Shown piece after piece: positions 15,670 to 22,902 of a stretch of 22,902 nucleotides of DNA. How positions within the stretch are numbered: position 1 is the first letter of the stretch; every line of letters starts with the position of its first letter. The translations under genes and the position numbers were made by a program. Source of the DNA: a virus; the IMG/VR virus record IMGVR_UViG_3300021197_000713, positions 1 to 22,902 of that record. One strand, written 5' to 3'. The notes beneath the pieces were generated by a model. It saw only the letters and a list, made by a program, of their open reading frames with translations, had not been told where the DNA came from and ran no database searches.

Positions 15670-16518
15670 TTATTCATTCAATCTTTTCTCTATATTAGAG
15701 TAAATATCCATACCTTCATCTGTTTTAAACCAATGTGCTAAAGCAGTGTATGGGTGTTCGTCAAATGGTATAACCATCAACTTTCTTCCATTACTACCCC
15801 ACAAAAAGTTTCTTTGATCAGAAGATAATCTTAGTATACCTTCTTCAACAGCTCTAATACCAAAGTTTCTTAGCATTACATTTTCATCATCCGCTAACTC
15901 TAAGAATAGTTTAGGATTGTTACGAGCAAATACTAGTAAATCTCTTCTAAGTTCCTTAGAACTCAAGTTAGATACCTCAGATCCTTTCTCTACACGCATG
16001 ATAGCTTCTGCCATATCTATATCGATATTTTTAGCGGCTACCAAAGCATCAACCTGCATTTCTAATATATCTATTTCTTGAGCGGCTAACGCAGCTGGTT
16101 TGTATTCGTAGTAAAGTTGATCTCTATGAGGATGGTACAAGCTTAGTAGCTTTTGTAAAGTTTGTTGGTTTCTTGGAACAAACAAACTACCGGATCTAAA
16201 AACTATATGTTCTAATCTTTGATCGCCTTTCATTTCGTCTACAAATGGAGTTTTTTGATTTTGACAATACTTAAGCTCTCTTTCGTATCCTTTTTCTTCG
16301 TCAAAATAATAAATGTTTGCAGCCTTGATCGATCTAGATAAAGGTTTTTTATTACCTTTTAAGTAGTAGGCTCTATCTTTTATTTCCCACTCATTAGCTG
16401 GTACTTTTCTTTCTCTTGCTTTTGGTTCTTCAACCACTGGTGTTTCTACCATAACTTCTTCGAAGTCTTTTTCTATTAAAGGTTCTACGACCTTTTCTGT
16501 TTTTTGTTTTTTTGCCAT
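15670..16518 (-). CDS. Post-capsid structural protein of unknown role (282 aa)
   Basis: The 282-aa protein begins with a disordered, charged arm of about 40 residues (MAKKQKTEKVVEPLIEKD). A mixed domain follows (NEWEIKDRAYYLKGNKKPLS, then IYYFDEEKGYERELKYCQNQ, then GDQRLEHIVFRSGSLFVPRN). The C-terminal half is helical, with a HEAT-like stretch (NPKLFLELADDENVMLRNFG). No catalytic motif is visible. It is flanked by two UUCG-loop hairpins, one before its start and one after its stop, so its mRNA level may be set apart from the capsid gene upstream and the neck genes downstream. Its start context shares a 22-base identical block with that of the scaffold gene. Directly after the major capsid gene, a capsid-associated or head-completion role is plausible, but this is inference. 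Confidence 0.55.
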   Translation of the reverse strand: MAKKQKTEKVVEPLIEKDFEEVMVETPVVEEPKARERKVPANEWEIKDRAYYLKGNKKPLSRSIKAANIYYFDEEKGYERELKYCQNQKTPFVDEMKGDQRLEHIVFRSGSLFVPRNQQTLQKLLSLYHPHRDQLYYEYKPAALAAQEIDILEMQVDALVAAKNIDIDMAEAIMRVEKGSEVSNLSSKELRRDLLVFARNNPKLFLELADDENVMLRNFGIRAVEEGILRLSSDQRNFLWGSNGRKLMVIPFDEHPYTALAHWFKTDEGMDIYSNIEKRLNE

Positions 16519-16529
16519 AATATAATATA
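16508..16529. repeat. 22-base start-region repeat, copy 1 (282-aa gene)
   Basis: This block covers the first codons and AT-only leader of the 282-aa gene. It is identical over 22 bases to the start region of the scaffold gene (19267-19288). Both encode MAKK with poly-A lysine codons after a TATTATATT-type leader. It may help translation starts where no Shine-Dalgarno site exists, or may be chance in AT-rich DNA. Confidence 0.55.
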
Positions 16530-16549
16530 TAATAAAATTAATAAAAATA

Positions 16550-16577
16550 AAGGGTCGAGGCCGAAGCCTCGATCCTT
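16550..16577 (-). terminator. UUCG-loop terminator-like hairpin after the major capsid gene
   Basis: On the minus strand, AAGGATCGAGGC faces GCCTCGACCCTT across a TTCG loop, giving 12 positions with a single A-C mismatch. It starts 14 bases after the capsid stop and is followed by a T-rich run (TTATTTTTATTAATTTTATT) leading into the next start. This is a good intrinsic-terminator architecture. A partial terminator just after the capsid gene would let capsid transcripts outnumber downstream ones, as the T7 terminator after gene 10 does. Confidence 0.75.
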
Positions 16578-16591
16578 AATATAATAAATGC

Positions 16592-18079
16592 TTATTTCAT
16601 TAACATGAAATTGTTAGCACCTTGTGTAACTAAACATCTTTCAGAAAGCATGTGGATTTGCATTGCGTCAAGTGCAGATGTAGCAGCACCAACAGAACCA
16701 GTAACCCAAGTTTTCATTTTTCTGTCATCAGTTTGAGAAGCTCTATAACGAACGTGTAAGAAAGGTCTCTTAAGATTCTTTCCTAACTGTTGGTCATAAA
16801 CAGTAGAAGTTCCAGCTGGGATAATAACCCCTCTAATAGCACCAGCAGCGTAAGCAGCGTTGATACCACCTCTTGTCGCTAAGTCGTTCAAGTATCTGAA
16901 GTCAGACTTGTAGAAGTCATAAGAACCTCTTCTGAAACCAGAGAAACCTAAATTTAATGCCATGTCTTCTGAGTTGTTGAATACACCGTAAGACGTACCA
17001 CCAGCTCCGTAAGAATTCATAGAGGCTAACATGTCATCCATTGCTAACGAAGTAGCTCTGTTTACAAACATCATGTTTTCTTCAATAGCTCCTTGCTTGT
17101 CAAACTCAGCTAAGATAGCGTCAAATTCAGCTAAATCAGTCGCAGCATTAACTCCAGTGATACCAGAAGTCATGTTACCTCTTGCTTCGATAGCAGCGAA
17201 TAAACCTTCAGTACCAACAGTGTTTGTACCATCAGCTCCATATAAGAAGTCCTCAATAACATTACCAGCGGCATCAAGACGATCAATCTCACCTTCTAAC
17301 ATTGCCATCTCTAAGTAATCAGTAAATCTAGCTCTTGTGTCAGCTTCAGCTTTTAAGTACCATAAGTAACCTGATCCACCCGCTTCAGAAGCAGTTTCAA
17401 CCCATCCAATTCTAGCTGTATCAGAACCTGATACTTCGTAGTAATCTTTTAAGATGATTGGTTTGTTACTAAAAGTTTTAAAGTCTGGTTCGTTAGCACC
17501 TCTAGTATCAGAGTGCGTACCACCTTTTTGGTTGTAACCAACACCTTTAGCATATTCAGAACCATAAACTAAAAGAGTAGTTGCTGAGTCAGCAGTGTTT
17601 CCTGAAGTTGGTATTGTAACCGCATCATAAGTTTTAACAGTAATATCAGCACCAGTTGCACCAGTTCCAATAGCCGTTACCAAACCTTTGTAAACACCAG
17701 TAGGTGCAGCTACGATAACCGTGTCATTTAATCTAACACCGTGAGTTAATAAACCAGCAGCCGCAAAACCATTACCATCAATATCAGATTGAATAGTAAT
17801 AACATCATCAGCGTCGATATCACACTTATAAGATAAATGTAAACGACCTTGCTCAGACCAAATAACTTGATCAGCTTGCATCGCTTCTTCAGCTCCTACT
17901 TGTGATAAGAAACCTGAAATAGTTCTCGGTCCGAAAACTTCAGCTTCTTTTTCCATAAGATCTGGTAAATATTGTTGAGCCCAACCCATATCTGTGTTGA
18001 AATCTAAATAGTTTGTTACTAGTGTTTGCTGTATTGGAGCAGGTACACTATTTAGGCTTGCGCCATTTGTAATTGCCAT
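16592..18079 (-). CDS. Major capsid protein
   Basis: The 495-aa protein would form the icosahedral shell (HK97-type fold expected). Residues 1-60 form a helical N-arm (APIQQTLVTNYLDFNTDMGW, YLPDLMEKEAEVFG). Residues 75-185 carry an Asp/Gly/Thr-rich beta insertion (DIDADDVITIQSDIDGNGF). A long spine-helix region follows (WYLKAEADTRARFTDYLEMA, MLEGEIDRLDAAGN). Further on are a peripheral alpha/beta region (FDAILAEFDKQGAIEENMMF) and an axial C-terminus (RPFLHVRYRAS, MLSERCLVTQGANNFMLMK). Length, Ala/Gly richness, the position after the scaffold and the terminator-like hairpin directly after it all support the call. The N-terminal region of about 100 residues belongs to the mature reading frame; no separate protease is visible nearby. 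The start has no Shine-Dalgarno site. No named relative can be confirmed without a search. Confidence 0.88.
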   Translation of the reverse strand: MAITNGASLNSVPAPIQQTLVTNYLDFNTDMGWAQQYLPDLMEKEAEVFGPRTISGFLSQVGAEEAMQADQVIWSEQGRLHLSYKCDIDADDVITIQSDIDGNGFAAAGLLTHGVRLNDTVIVAAPTGVYKGLVTAIGTGATGADITVKTYDAVTIPTSGNTADSATTLLVYGSEYAKGVGYNQKGGTHSDTRGANEPDFKTFSNKPIILKDYYEVSGSDTARIGWVETASEAGGSGYLWYLKAEADTRARFTDYLEMAMLEGEIDRLDAAGNVIEDFLYGADGTNTVGTEGLFAAIEARGNMTSGITGVNAATDLAEFDAILAEFDKQGAIEENMMFVNRATSLAMDDMLASMNSYGAGGTSYGVFNNSEDMALNLGFSGFRRGSYDFYKSDFRYLNDLATRGGINAAYAAGAIRGVIIPAGTSTVYDQQLGKNLKRPFLHVRYRASQTDDRKMKTWVTGSVGAATSALDAMQIHMLSERCLVTQGANNFMLMK

Positions 18080-18095
18080 AATTTGTAAATTTTAA

Positions 18096-19277
18096 TTATT
18101 TTTTGTTTTTAATTTTAAATTTGAAATCAGCAGTACTTTCACCTATTACTCTTGCTTTAAAACCTCCAGAATCAAAATTACTATTTAATTCTTGTCTTGG
18201 TTTCATATTTATGTTCTTAGATTCATCGATACTTGTTTTTAAAGCATCGGCTTTTCCTTGTTCATAAAAATGTTTCGCAACAGCATCAGGATTCATTGCA
18301 GCGTATAGGGCTTTGTGATAACCTGCTTCATCGCTCATTTGACCATTATTATCAAGAAACTTTCCGATAAAATTGTTAATGTCGCTCTGAGTATCTTTTA
18401 CCTTATTTACATCGTTAACGTTAAACCTAAACTTCTTCTCACCGGTCTCAAATTCAAAACCTTTGAATTGATCTCCAAAAAACTTGTTAGTCTTGTTTAG
18501 AAAATTAGCTTTAGCTTTTTCTTCGTAACTTCGTGTCTGCTCTGCCTCTTTCGAGTGTTTGTTGAAGTAATCAATAGCGTTCTGCTGCTCTGTAGTGAGT
18601 TTGCTTCCAGCTTTGATGTCTTCGTAGTATTTAGACTTTTCACTGTCCAAGTGTTGCCTTGCCTGAGCAACGTGCTCTTTTAAGGCTAGTTTTTTTCTTT
18701 TTATCTCTTTATCGTCATCTACATCTTCGTCGTAAGAGAATTGATCTTCCAAAAGGAAGTTAATTTCTTCTGCGTTTAAATGAGGTTTAGTTTGCTTGTA
18801 ATGCTCGTACAGTACGTCTTGATTATCCATCTCACTGTAGTCTTTATTAAGCTTAACATAGTCATTTAAATCACCACCAGTTTCATCCATAAAGTTAACC
18901 AACTTCTGGATGTTTTCAGGTAAAGGCTCACCAGTCTCCATAGAATCTTTTATAGCTTCAGCAGCTACGTTAGCCACCTCCTCAACTTGCTCTACGGTTT
19001 CATTAGTAATCTCTTCTACTACCGGTATATCTTGTTTTTCCACCTCCTGAGTTTCAGTTTTAACCTCTTCAACTGGCTTTTCTTCTGGTGGTTTATTTAA
19101 ATCAACCTTAGTTACAGTTTGCTCTACAACTTGAGGTTTCATTTTTATTTTGTCTTTAACCTTAGTAACATCACCTTTAGTTTCGTTACCATCCGGTTGT
19201 TTTTCTACTTTTTCCTTTACTTTTAACGAACCAGTTTCGTTGTCTACAACTGGCTCTTCTTTTTTCTTTTTTGCCAT
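18096..19277 (-). CDS. Probable capsid scaffolding protein
   Basis: The 393-aa protein lies between portal and major capsid genes, the usual place for a scaffold. It is extremely charged and lacks hydrophobic globular stretches. Residues 1-110 are a Lys/Glu/Val/Pro-rich disordered arm (MAKKKKEEPVVDNETG, KPPEEKPVEEVKTETQEVEK). Residues 110-330 are helical with coiled-coil character (LVNFMDETGGDLNDYVKLNK, LNAEEINFLLEDQFSYDED, KLALKEHVAQARQHLDSEK). The C-terminus is basic (FKFKIKNKK), as scaffolds use to contact capsid subunits. No protease triad is visible. It starts 27 bases after the portal stop, behind an AT-only leader that shares a 22-base block with the 282-aa gene. Scaffolds rarely show family-wide similarity, so position and composition carry the call. 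Confidence 0.72.
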   Translation of the reverse strand: MAKKKKEEPVVDNETGSLKVKEKVEKQPDGNETKGDVTKVKDKIKMKPQVVEQTVTKVDLNKPPEEKPVEEVKTETQEVEKQDIPVVEEITNETVEQVEEVANVAAEAIKDSMETGEPLPENIQKLVNFMDETGGDLNDYVKLNKDYSEMDNQDVLYEHYKQTKPHLNAEEINFLLEDQFSYDEDVDDDKEIKRKKLALKEHVAQARQHLDSEKSKYYEDIKAGSKLTTEQQNAIDYFNKHSKEAEQTRSYEEKAKANFLNKTNKFFGDQFKGFEFETGEKKFRFNVNDVNKVKDTQSDINNFIGKFLDNNGQMSDEAGYHKALYAAMNPDAVAKHFYEQGKADALKTSIDESKNINMKPRQELNSNFDSGGFKARVIGESTADFKFKIKNKK

Positions 19278-19288
19278 AATATAATATA
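19267..19288. repeat. 22-base start-region repeat, copy 2 (scaffold gene)
   Basis: This is identical over 22 bases to 16508-16529. It spans the AT-only leader, the ATG and the first codons (MAKK) of the scaffold gene. The two genes also have similar Lys/Glu/Val/Pro-rich arms, so the shared DNA may reflect a shared start signal or an old duplication of the 5' end. Confidence 0.55.
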
Positions 19289-19304
19289 ATAATAGTTAAT
19301 AATT

Positions 19305-21686
19305 CTACAAGCTAAACCCACCTAAAGTATTATCACCTGAAGACTCAAAGTTTTTAGCTGGTTTTGAGTTCTCCTTTTGATCTATCATCTCACTTTGTTG
19401 TGTTGCTTGCATTTTTGTTCTACTGTCTTTCCTGTTCTCAGCTAGTAACTGAGTTTCTGTTTTTGTTTTTGCCTCTAGTTGCTTTAACTGCATTGCATAT
19501 TGAAACTCTAGTTGCATTAGTTTTTCTTTGATAGCAGATTCTTGCTGTAATATCTGAGCCTTACCATCTATCTTTAATTGCTCTAATTGCTTTTGAGTTT
19601 TTAAAGAAGATTCGTTTTTCTTGATTTCAGCCTCAGATGCCGCCGCGGCTGCTTCCGCTTGTGCTTTACCTTGAGCTGCTGTTTGTTCTAATTGTTTTTG
19701 CTGATCCTCTTGTCCTTTCTTTTTTCTTCTTAACTTTAATAGTTGGTTGGCTAACTTAACGTTTTTAATAGCTCTTAAATCAATAGCGTCTTCTAACTCA
19801 ATACTACCTTGACTCAAGGCTCCACCAATATTGTTTTCTAACATTGCTTTTTCTTCCTCGTCAGGCTCTAACTCTAAAAATATACCAAAGTCATAAAGGT
19901 GTAAACTAGACATCTCCTGTAGTGTAGCTACGTTGTGAGCGCCTATGGATTCTATAAAAGCATTTTTAGTTGGTGAATACTCTATGATATCTGATATTCT
20001 AAGTGACAATTGTTCTGCCACTTCAGCTGTTAAAAACATACCACTATTTAATATATGCCTAGTTGCTGTGTTTGAGTTTGCAGCCGCCATCTTTTGAACA
20101 CCTACTAAAGATCTTTCCGCTGGAGTTGACCCGTCGCTAGCTTCATTAAGCCCGGTTACATCTCTAATCATCTGTAGATAGTAGTTATATGTTTGTATTA
20201 AGCTTTGCATCTTTTGACCACCCCCACCGCTTTGTATTTCTTGAATAGGTATTTTACCTGGGTTTTGATCACCTTCAGACGTAAAGCTTCTACCAACAAT
20301 ACTACCTGTCTGAAAGAACATATTTAAAGCTTCTTGTGGATTGTAGTTTGTACCGTTACCTAGGTCAACCTCAGCTAAACCGTCTACATCTAAAAATATC
20401 CCATCAGGCGTCATCCTCGCTAATACTTGTTGTATTTTTAAATGTGTTAGTTGAATCATGTCAGCAAAACCGGTTATACGGTTTACTAAAGAGTCAATTC
20501 TACCCTCATACATTCTAGGAGCTACTATAGCGTAATTCATTTTAACCTTAGTATAATCACTTTTTGGTCTCATCATATTGCTGGCTCTTTCCCACTTAAG
20601 AAGCTTGTCTGTACCCAACACATAGGCGCCCTCATATAAACACTCTAGGTTTCTTGATAACTTTTCATACCTATCATTTTGAGGTAAATTGTCGTCTTTA
20701 GCTATAGCCTTATCACCACCACTACCTGTTTTTTTAACCTTATAAACCTCATTCATGTAAGTTTTGTAATTAAAATAAAGTACTTCTACTTGGTTTTTAT
20801 CATTTTCAACAACGCCATTCTTACCGTGGTGGTTACTACCTCTTTTAGATACTATATCCTCTAAATCTGCTTTTGTTAAAAATGGAAACTGTTTTACTAG
20901 CTCATTTACTGGTATTGTCTTAACCTCTCCAACATAATAAATATCATCAAAAAATGGTGAATCCGTGTGAGAGTAAACTAGGTTTGCAGGGTCAACGTAA
21001 TCTATGACAACTCCTTCTGAAGTGTTAAATGATGTTTTAACAGCACCTATACCACATACCACTAAGTCTTGATAAAACCTTCTTTTAATCAAATCGTATT
21101 GATTTCCTCTAAGCAACATGTTTATAGCTTGCTCTTCCGCTATTTCAATGGCTTGCTTGTAATCTAACTGCATGTGTAACGAGAGCTCTTCTTCCGTTGC
21201 TGGTAAAGCCTCTGTTTTGCTTTTCTTAGTATTTATGAAAAAGTTATCTTTCACAAACTTATCAAACTCAGCCATTGACATGTCATCTTGGATTGCCTGC
21301 ATGTACTCTGTTCTTTTAACAACTCCAAATGGATCTTGAGAATAAGCTTTTACGTCATACAGTCTTTCTGCAATACCATTAACAACTATATCAACAAACT
21401 TAGATATTATCGGGACAGGCGTCCAATCTAAATTAAGATAGGACAAATCACCGTTTATAGATAACTCATCCTTATATTTCTGAACATTCTGTTCTCCTCT
21501 AGCGTATAATCTTAGGTTGTGTATTTTAGAGCTACTGTGGTTATATCTGTTTTCAGAGTTATTAGTCTTACCGTACCACTCGTGCTGAATAGCTTTTGCT
21601 ACTTTCAACCCGTAATCGTAACTTATCTTTTCTAAATCACTAACAACTTGACTTGGGAAATTTATATTTATAACTGATTCAGCCAT
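19305..21686 (-). CDS. Portal protein
   Basis: The 793-aa protein would form the ring at one capsid vertex through which DNA enters and leaves. Residues 1-100 hold helices and the phrase TPVPIISKFVDIVVNGIAER, typical of portal N-termini. The middle has a beta-rich wing region (VVIDYVDPANLVYSHTDSPF, DDIYYVGEVKTIPVNELVKQ) and a helical stem or clip zone (MYEGRIDSLVNRITGFADM, QTYNYYLQMIRDVTGLNEAS, then DGSTPAERSLVGVQKMAAA). From about residue 655 on lies a long Gln/Ala/Lys/Glu coiled coil (KLRRKKKGQEDQQKQLEQ) reaching nearly to the C-terminus, consistent with a barrel extending into the capsid. The DVTG...S..ERS.VG pattern and the position right after terminase make the call strong. It starts 2 bases after the terminase stop. 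It is longer than most podovirus portals because of that coiled-coil tail. Confidence 0.88.
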   Translation of the reverse strand: MAESVININFPSQVVSDLEKISYDYGLKVAKAIQHEWYGKTNNSENRYNHSSSKIHNLRLYARGEQNVQKYKDELSINGDLSYLNLDWTPVPIISKFVDIVVNGIAERLYDVKAYSQDPFGVVKRTEYMQAIQDDMSMAEFDKFVKDNFFINTKKSKTEALPATEEELSLHMQLDYKQAIEIAEEQAINMLLRGNQYDLIKRRFYQDLVVCGIGAVKTSFNTSEGVVIDYVDPANLVYSHTDSPFFDDIYYVGEVKTIPVNELVKQFPFLTKADLEDIVSKRGSNHHGKNGVVENDKNQVEVLYFNYKTYMNEVYKVKKTGSGGDKAIAKDDNLPQNDRYEKLSRNLECLYEGAYVLGTDKLLKWERASNMMRPKSDYTKVKMNYAIVAPRMYEGRIDSLVNRITGFADMIQLTHLKIQQVLARMTPDGIFLDVDGLAEVDLGNGTNYNPQEALNMFFQTGSIVGRSFTSEGDQNPGKIPIQEIQSGGGGQKMQSLIQTYNYYLQMIRDVTGLNEASDGSTPAERSLVGVQKMAAANSNTATRHILNSGMFLTAEVAEQLSLRISDIIEYSPTKNAFIESIGAHNVATLQEMSSLHLYDFGIFLELEPDEEEKAMLENNIGGALSQGSIELEDAIDLRAIKNVKLANQLLKLRRKKKGQEDQQKQLEQTAAQGKAQAEAAAAASEAEIKKNESSLKTQKQLEQLKIDGKAQILQQESAIKEKLMQLEFQYAMQLKQLEAKTKTETQLLAENRKDSRTKMQATQQSEMIDQKENSKPAKNFESSGDNTLGGFSL

Positions 21687-21688
21687 CT

Positions 21689-22902
21689 TTAATTTTTAAT
21701 TATTTTACTTGACATACTACTTTGATCGTATTTTGCAAAACTAATGTCTATCGGTTGTCTTTCTATTTTAGCATTTGGTGTGTATAAATGTCTGTTGTTA
21801 GCCATGATAGCTAAACCAGAACTTATTGACGCGTCAAACTTTGTTCTTTTGTTTATATCAAACTTACTCCAATCGTTTAGCAATTCGTTAAAGTAAACAT
21901 TACCAATACCTCCTTCTGGCATCAAACCAACATGGTCTTGTATATACATTTCAATTGCAGCTGCGTGAGCCTGCTTAATGTCTTCTGAAGAGTTAGGTAT
22001 ACCACCTACTTCTTTTTCCGCAACAGATAGTTTATTCCAAACCTTATCCGGTCTATTCATACTAAACCCTCTATATCCTCTACGCCTCAGATAGTACAAG
22101 AGACGAGGTTTATTGTTTTCCGCGAGTATAGGCATCCCGTAAAATACTAATGCCATTAGAACGTCCTCAAAGAACATTTCAGCTGTTGGTGGTCTCGACA
22201 AGTATTCTAAAAAGAAAGTGTTAGCTGGAGCGTTTTCCATACTAAACTTTGTTAAGCCGTGTAAAGCTCCCTTGGATCCTTTACCATCTACTGTACCTGA
22301 TATATCATAACTATCACAACCAAAAGCACCCATGTGTTCATTACCAGGGTACTTAATTCCATTTTTAAGTATTACATTGTTTTGCATACCCTGAGGAGGT
22401 GTCCAACTTAATTTAAACCTACCATTTGGATCTGGATAAAATATTACTTGAGAATCTTTAATACCATTAACCCATTGAAAATTACCTGTTGTGATACCTA
22501 ATGTTCTAGCCATCTCTTCGTTGTAATCTATTTGCTCATATATTTTAACTAAATTAAATATACTACCTTTTGCTTCATCTCTAAATGCGTGTTCTGTGGT
22601 TCTTGGGAATTGACGATAGAATTCATTCAAAGCATCATGATCATCTTTTAATCCATCTACTTCGTTTTGCCAGTTATCTATTACGCCTACGTCTATTAAT
22701 TGACCGTCTGGTGTGAGTCTATCGATATCAGGAGTAGTAAAGACTGGAACTCCATGCTCGTCAATAAATCCTTCATAGTTCCATTCCATTGGGATAAACA
22801 AAGAGTATAAGCCAGACTTTGTCTGACCATTTCTATTTCGTTTCGTGACATCTGAGGCATTGTATAATTTTTTAAAGTTTTCTCCACCTTTATCTAAAGC
22901 AT
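21689..22902 (-). CDS. terL: Terminase large subunit, C-terminal part (5' end off window)
   Basis: The open frame runs off the right edge (first full codon 22900), leaving 403 residues. A TTG at 22801 is not the real start: in-frame upstream codons read sensible protein (KKLYNASDVTKRNRNGQTKS then GLYSLFIPMEWNYEGF). The visible part is the end of the ATPase domain, the linker and the RNase-H-like nuclease domain that cuts concatemers. The nuclease acidic residues are likely the Asp of GAFGCDSYDISG, an acidic position near MPILAENNKPRLLYYLRRRG, and the Asp of RTKFDASISSGLAIM. RQFPRTTEHAFRDEAKGSIF is a typical ATPase-nuclease link. The Walker motifs would lie outside the window. It abuts the portal gene with a 2-base gap, the classic packaging pair. 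Confidence 0.88.
   Translation of the reverse strand, partial: ALDKGGENFKKLYNASDVTKRNRNGQTKSGLYSLFIPMEWNYEGFIDEHGVPVFTTPDIDRLTPDGQLIDVGVIDNWQNEVDGLKDDHDALNEFYRQFPRTTEHAFRDEAKGSIFNLVKIYEQIDYNEEMARTLGITTGNFQWVNGIKDSQVIFYPDPNGRFKLSWTPPQGMQNNVILKNGIKYPGNEHMGAFGCDSYDISGTVDGKGSKGALHGLTKFSMENAPANTFFLEYLSRPPTAEMFFEDVLMALVFYGMPILAENNKPRLLYYLRRRGYRGFSMNRPDKVWNKLSVAEKEVGGIPNSSEDIKQAHAAAIEMYIQDHVGLMPEGGIGNVYFNELLNDWSKFDINKRTKFDASISSGLAIMANNRHLYTPNAKIERQPIDISFAKYDQSSMSSKIIKN

Noticed and set aside
22799-22801. TTG start for the terminase fragment
   Set aside because: The frame is open upstream to the window edge and the upstream codons give terminase-like sequence.
22696-22887. 63-aa minus-strand ORF
   Set aside because: It overlaps the terminase in another frame and looks like a shadow.

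Overview
This window is part of the virion-structure and DNA-packaging module of a tailed, double-stranded DNA phage. Every gene I can support lies on the minus strand and is packed head to tail, with gaps of 1 to 73 bases. Transcription therefore runs from high to low coordinates. The DNA is AT-rich. Almost no gene has a Shine-Dalgarno site; starts are preceded by AT-rich leaders. That start context, plus a long run of GC.D...NYN...DDGSC repeats familiar from secreted proteins of marine Bacteroidota, suggests a phage of a marine flavobacterium or relative. No tail-tube, sheath or tape-measure gene is visible, so a short-tailed (podovirus-like, possibly distantly crAss-like) particle is the best guess. 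The host and lineage are inferences.

In transcription order the window holds: the C-terminal part of the large terminase (22902-21689, cut by the window edge); portal (21686-19305); a charged probable scaffold (19277-18096); major capsid protein (18079-16592); a strong UUCG-loop hairpin; a 282-aa protein (16518-15670); a second UUCG-loop hairpin; a 54-aa protein; two connector/neck-like proteins of 232 and 313 aa; a 348-aa protein; a giant 2573-aa protein (12739-5018) ending in about 13 cysteine-rich repeats; a 554-aa beta-rich protein; a 124-aa protein; a GNAT-like protein; and an open-ended protein of at least 814 aa (2442-1) with coiled-coil repeats and an internal S74-type (SDKRLKEN) domain.

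The genes fit one assembly line. Terminase pumps DNA through the portal into a shell built from capsid protein on scaffold. The 232- and 313-aa proteins probably close the head and join the tail. The 348/2573-aa pair, the 554-aa protein and perhaps the 124-aa protein make up the tail or adsorption apparatus. The low-coordinate protein may be internal or fibre-like.

The points most worth a second look are: the in-frame break between the 348-aa and 2573-aa genes, bridged by the one clear Shine-Dalgarno-like site; the cysteine-repeat tract; the paired UUCG hairpins around the gene that follows the capsid gene; and the S74 domain in the middle rather than at the end of its protein. I saw no tRNA, CRISPR array, integrase, reverse transcriptase or insertion sequence, and no non-coding stretch longer than 73 bases.
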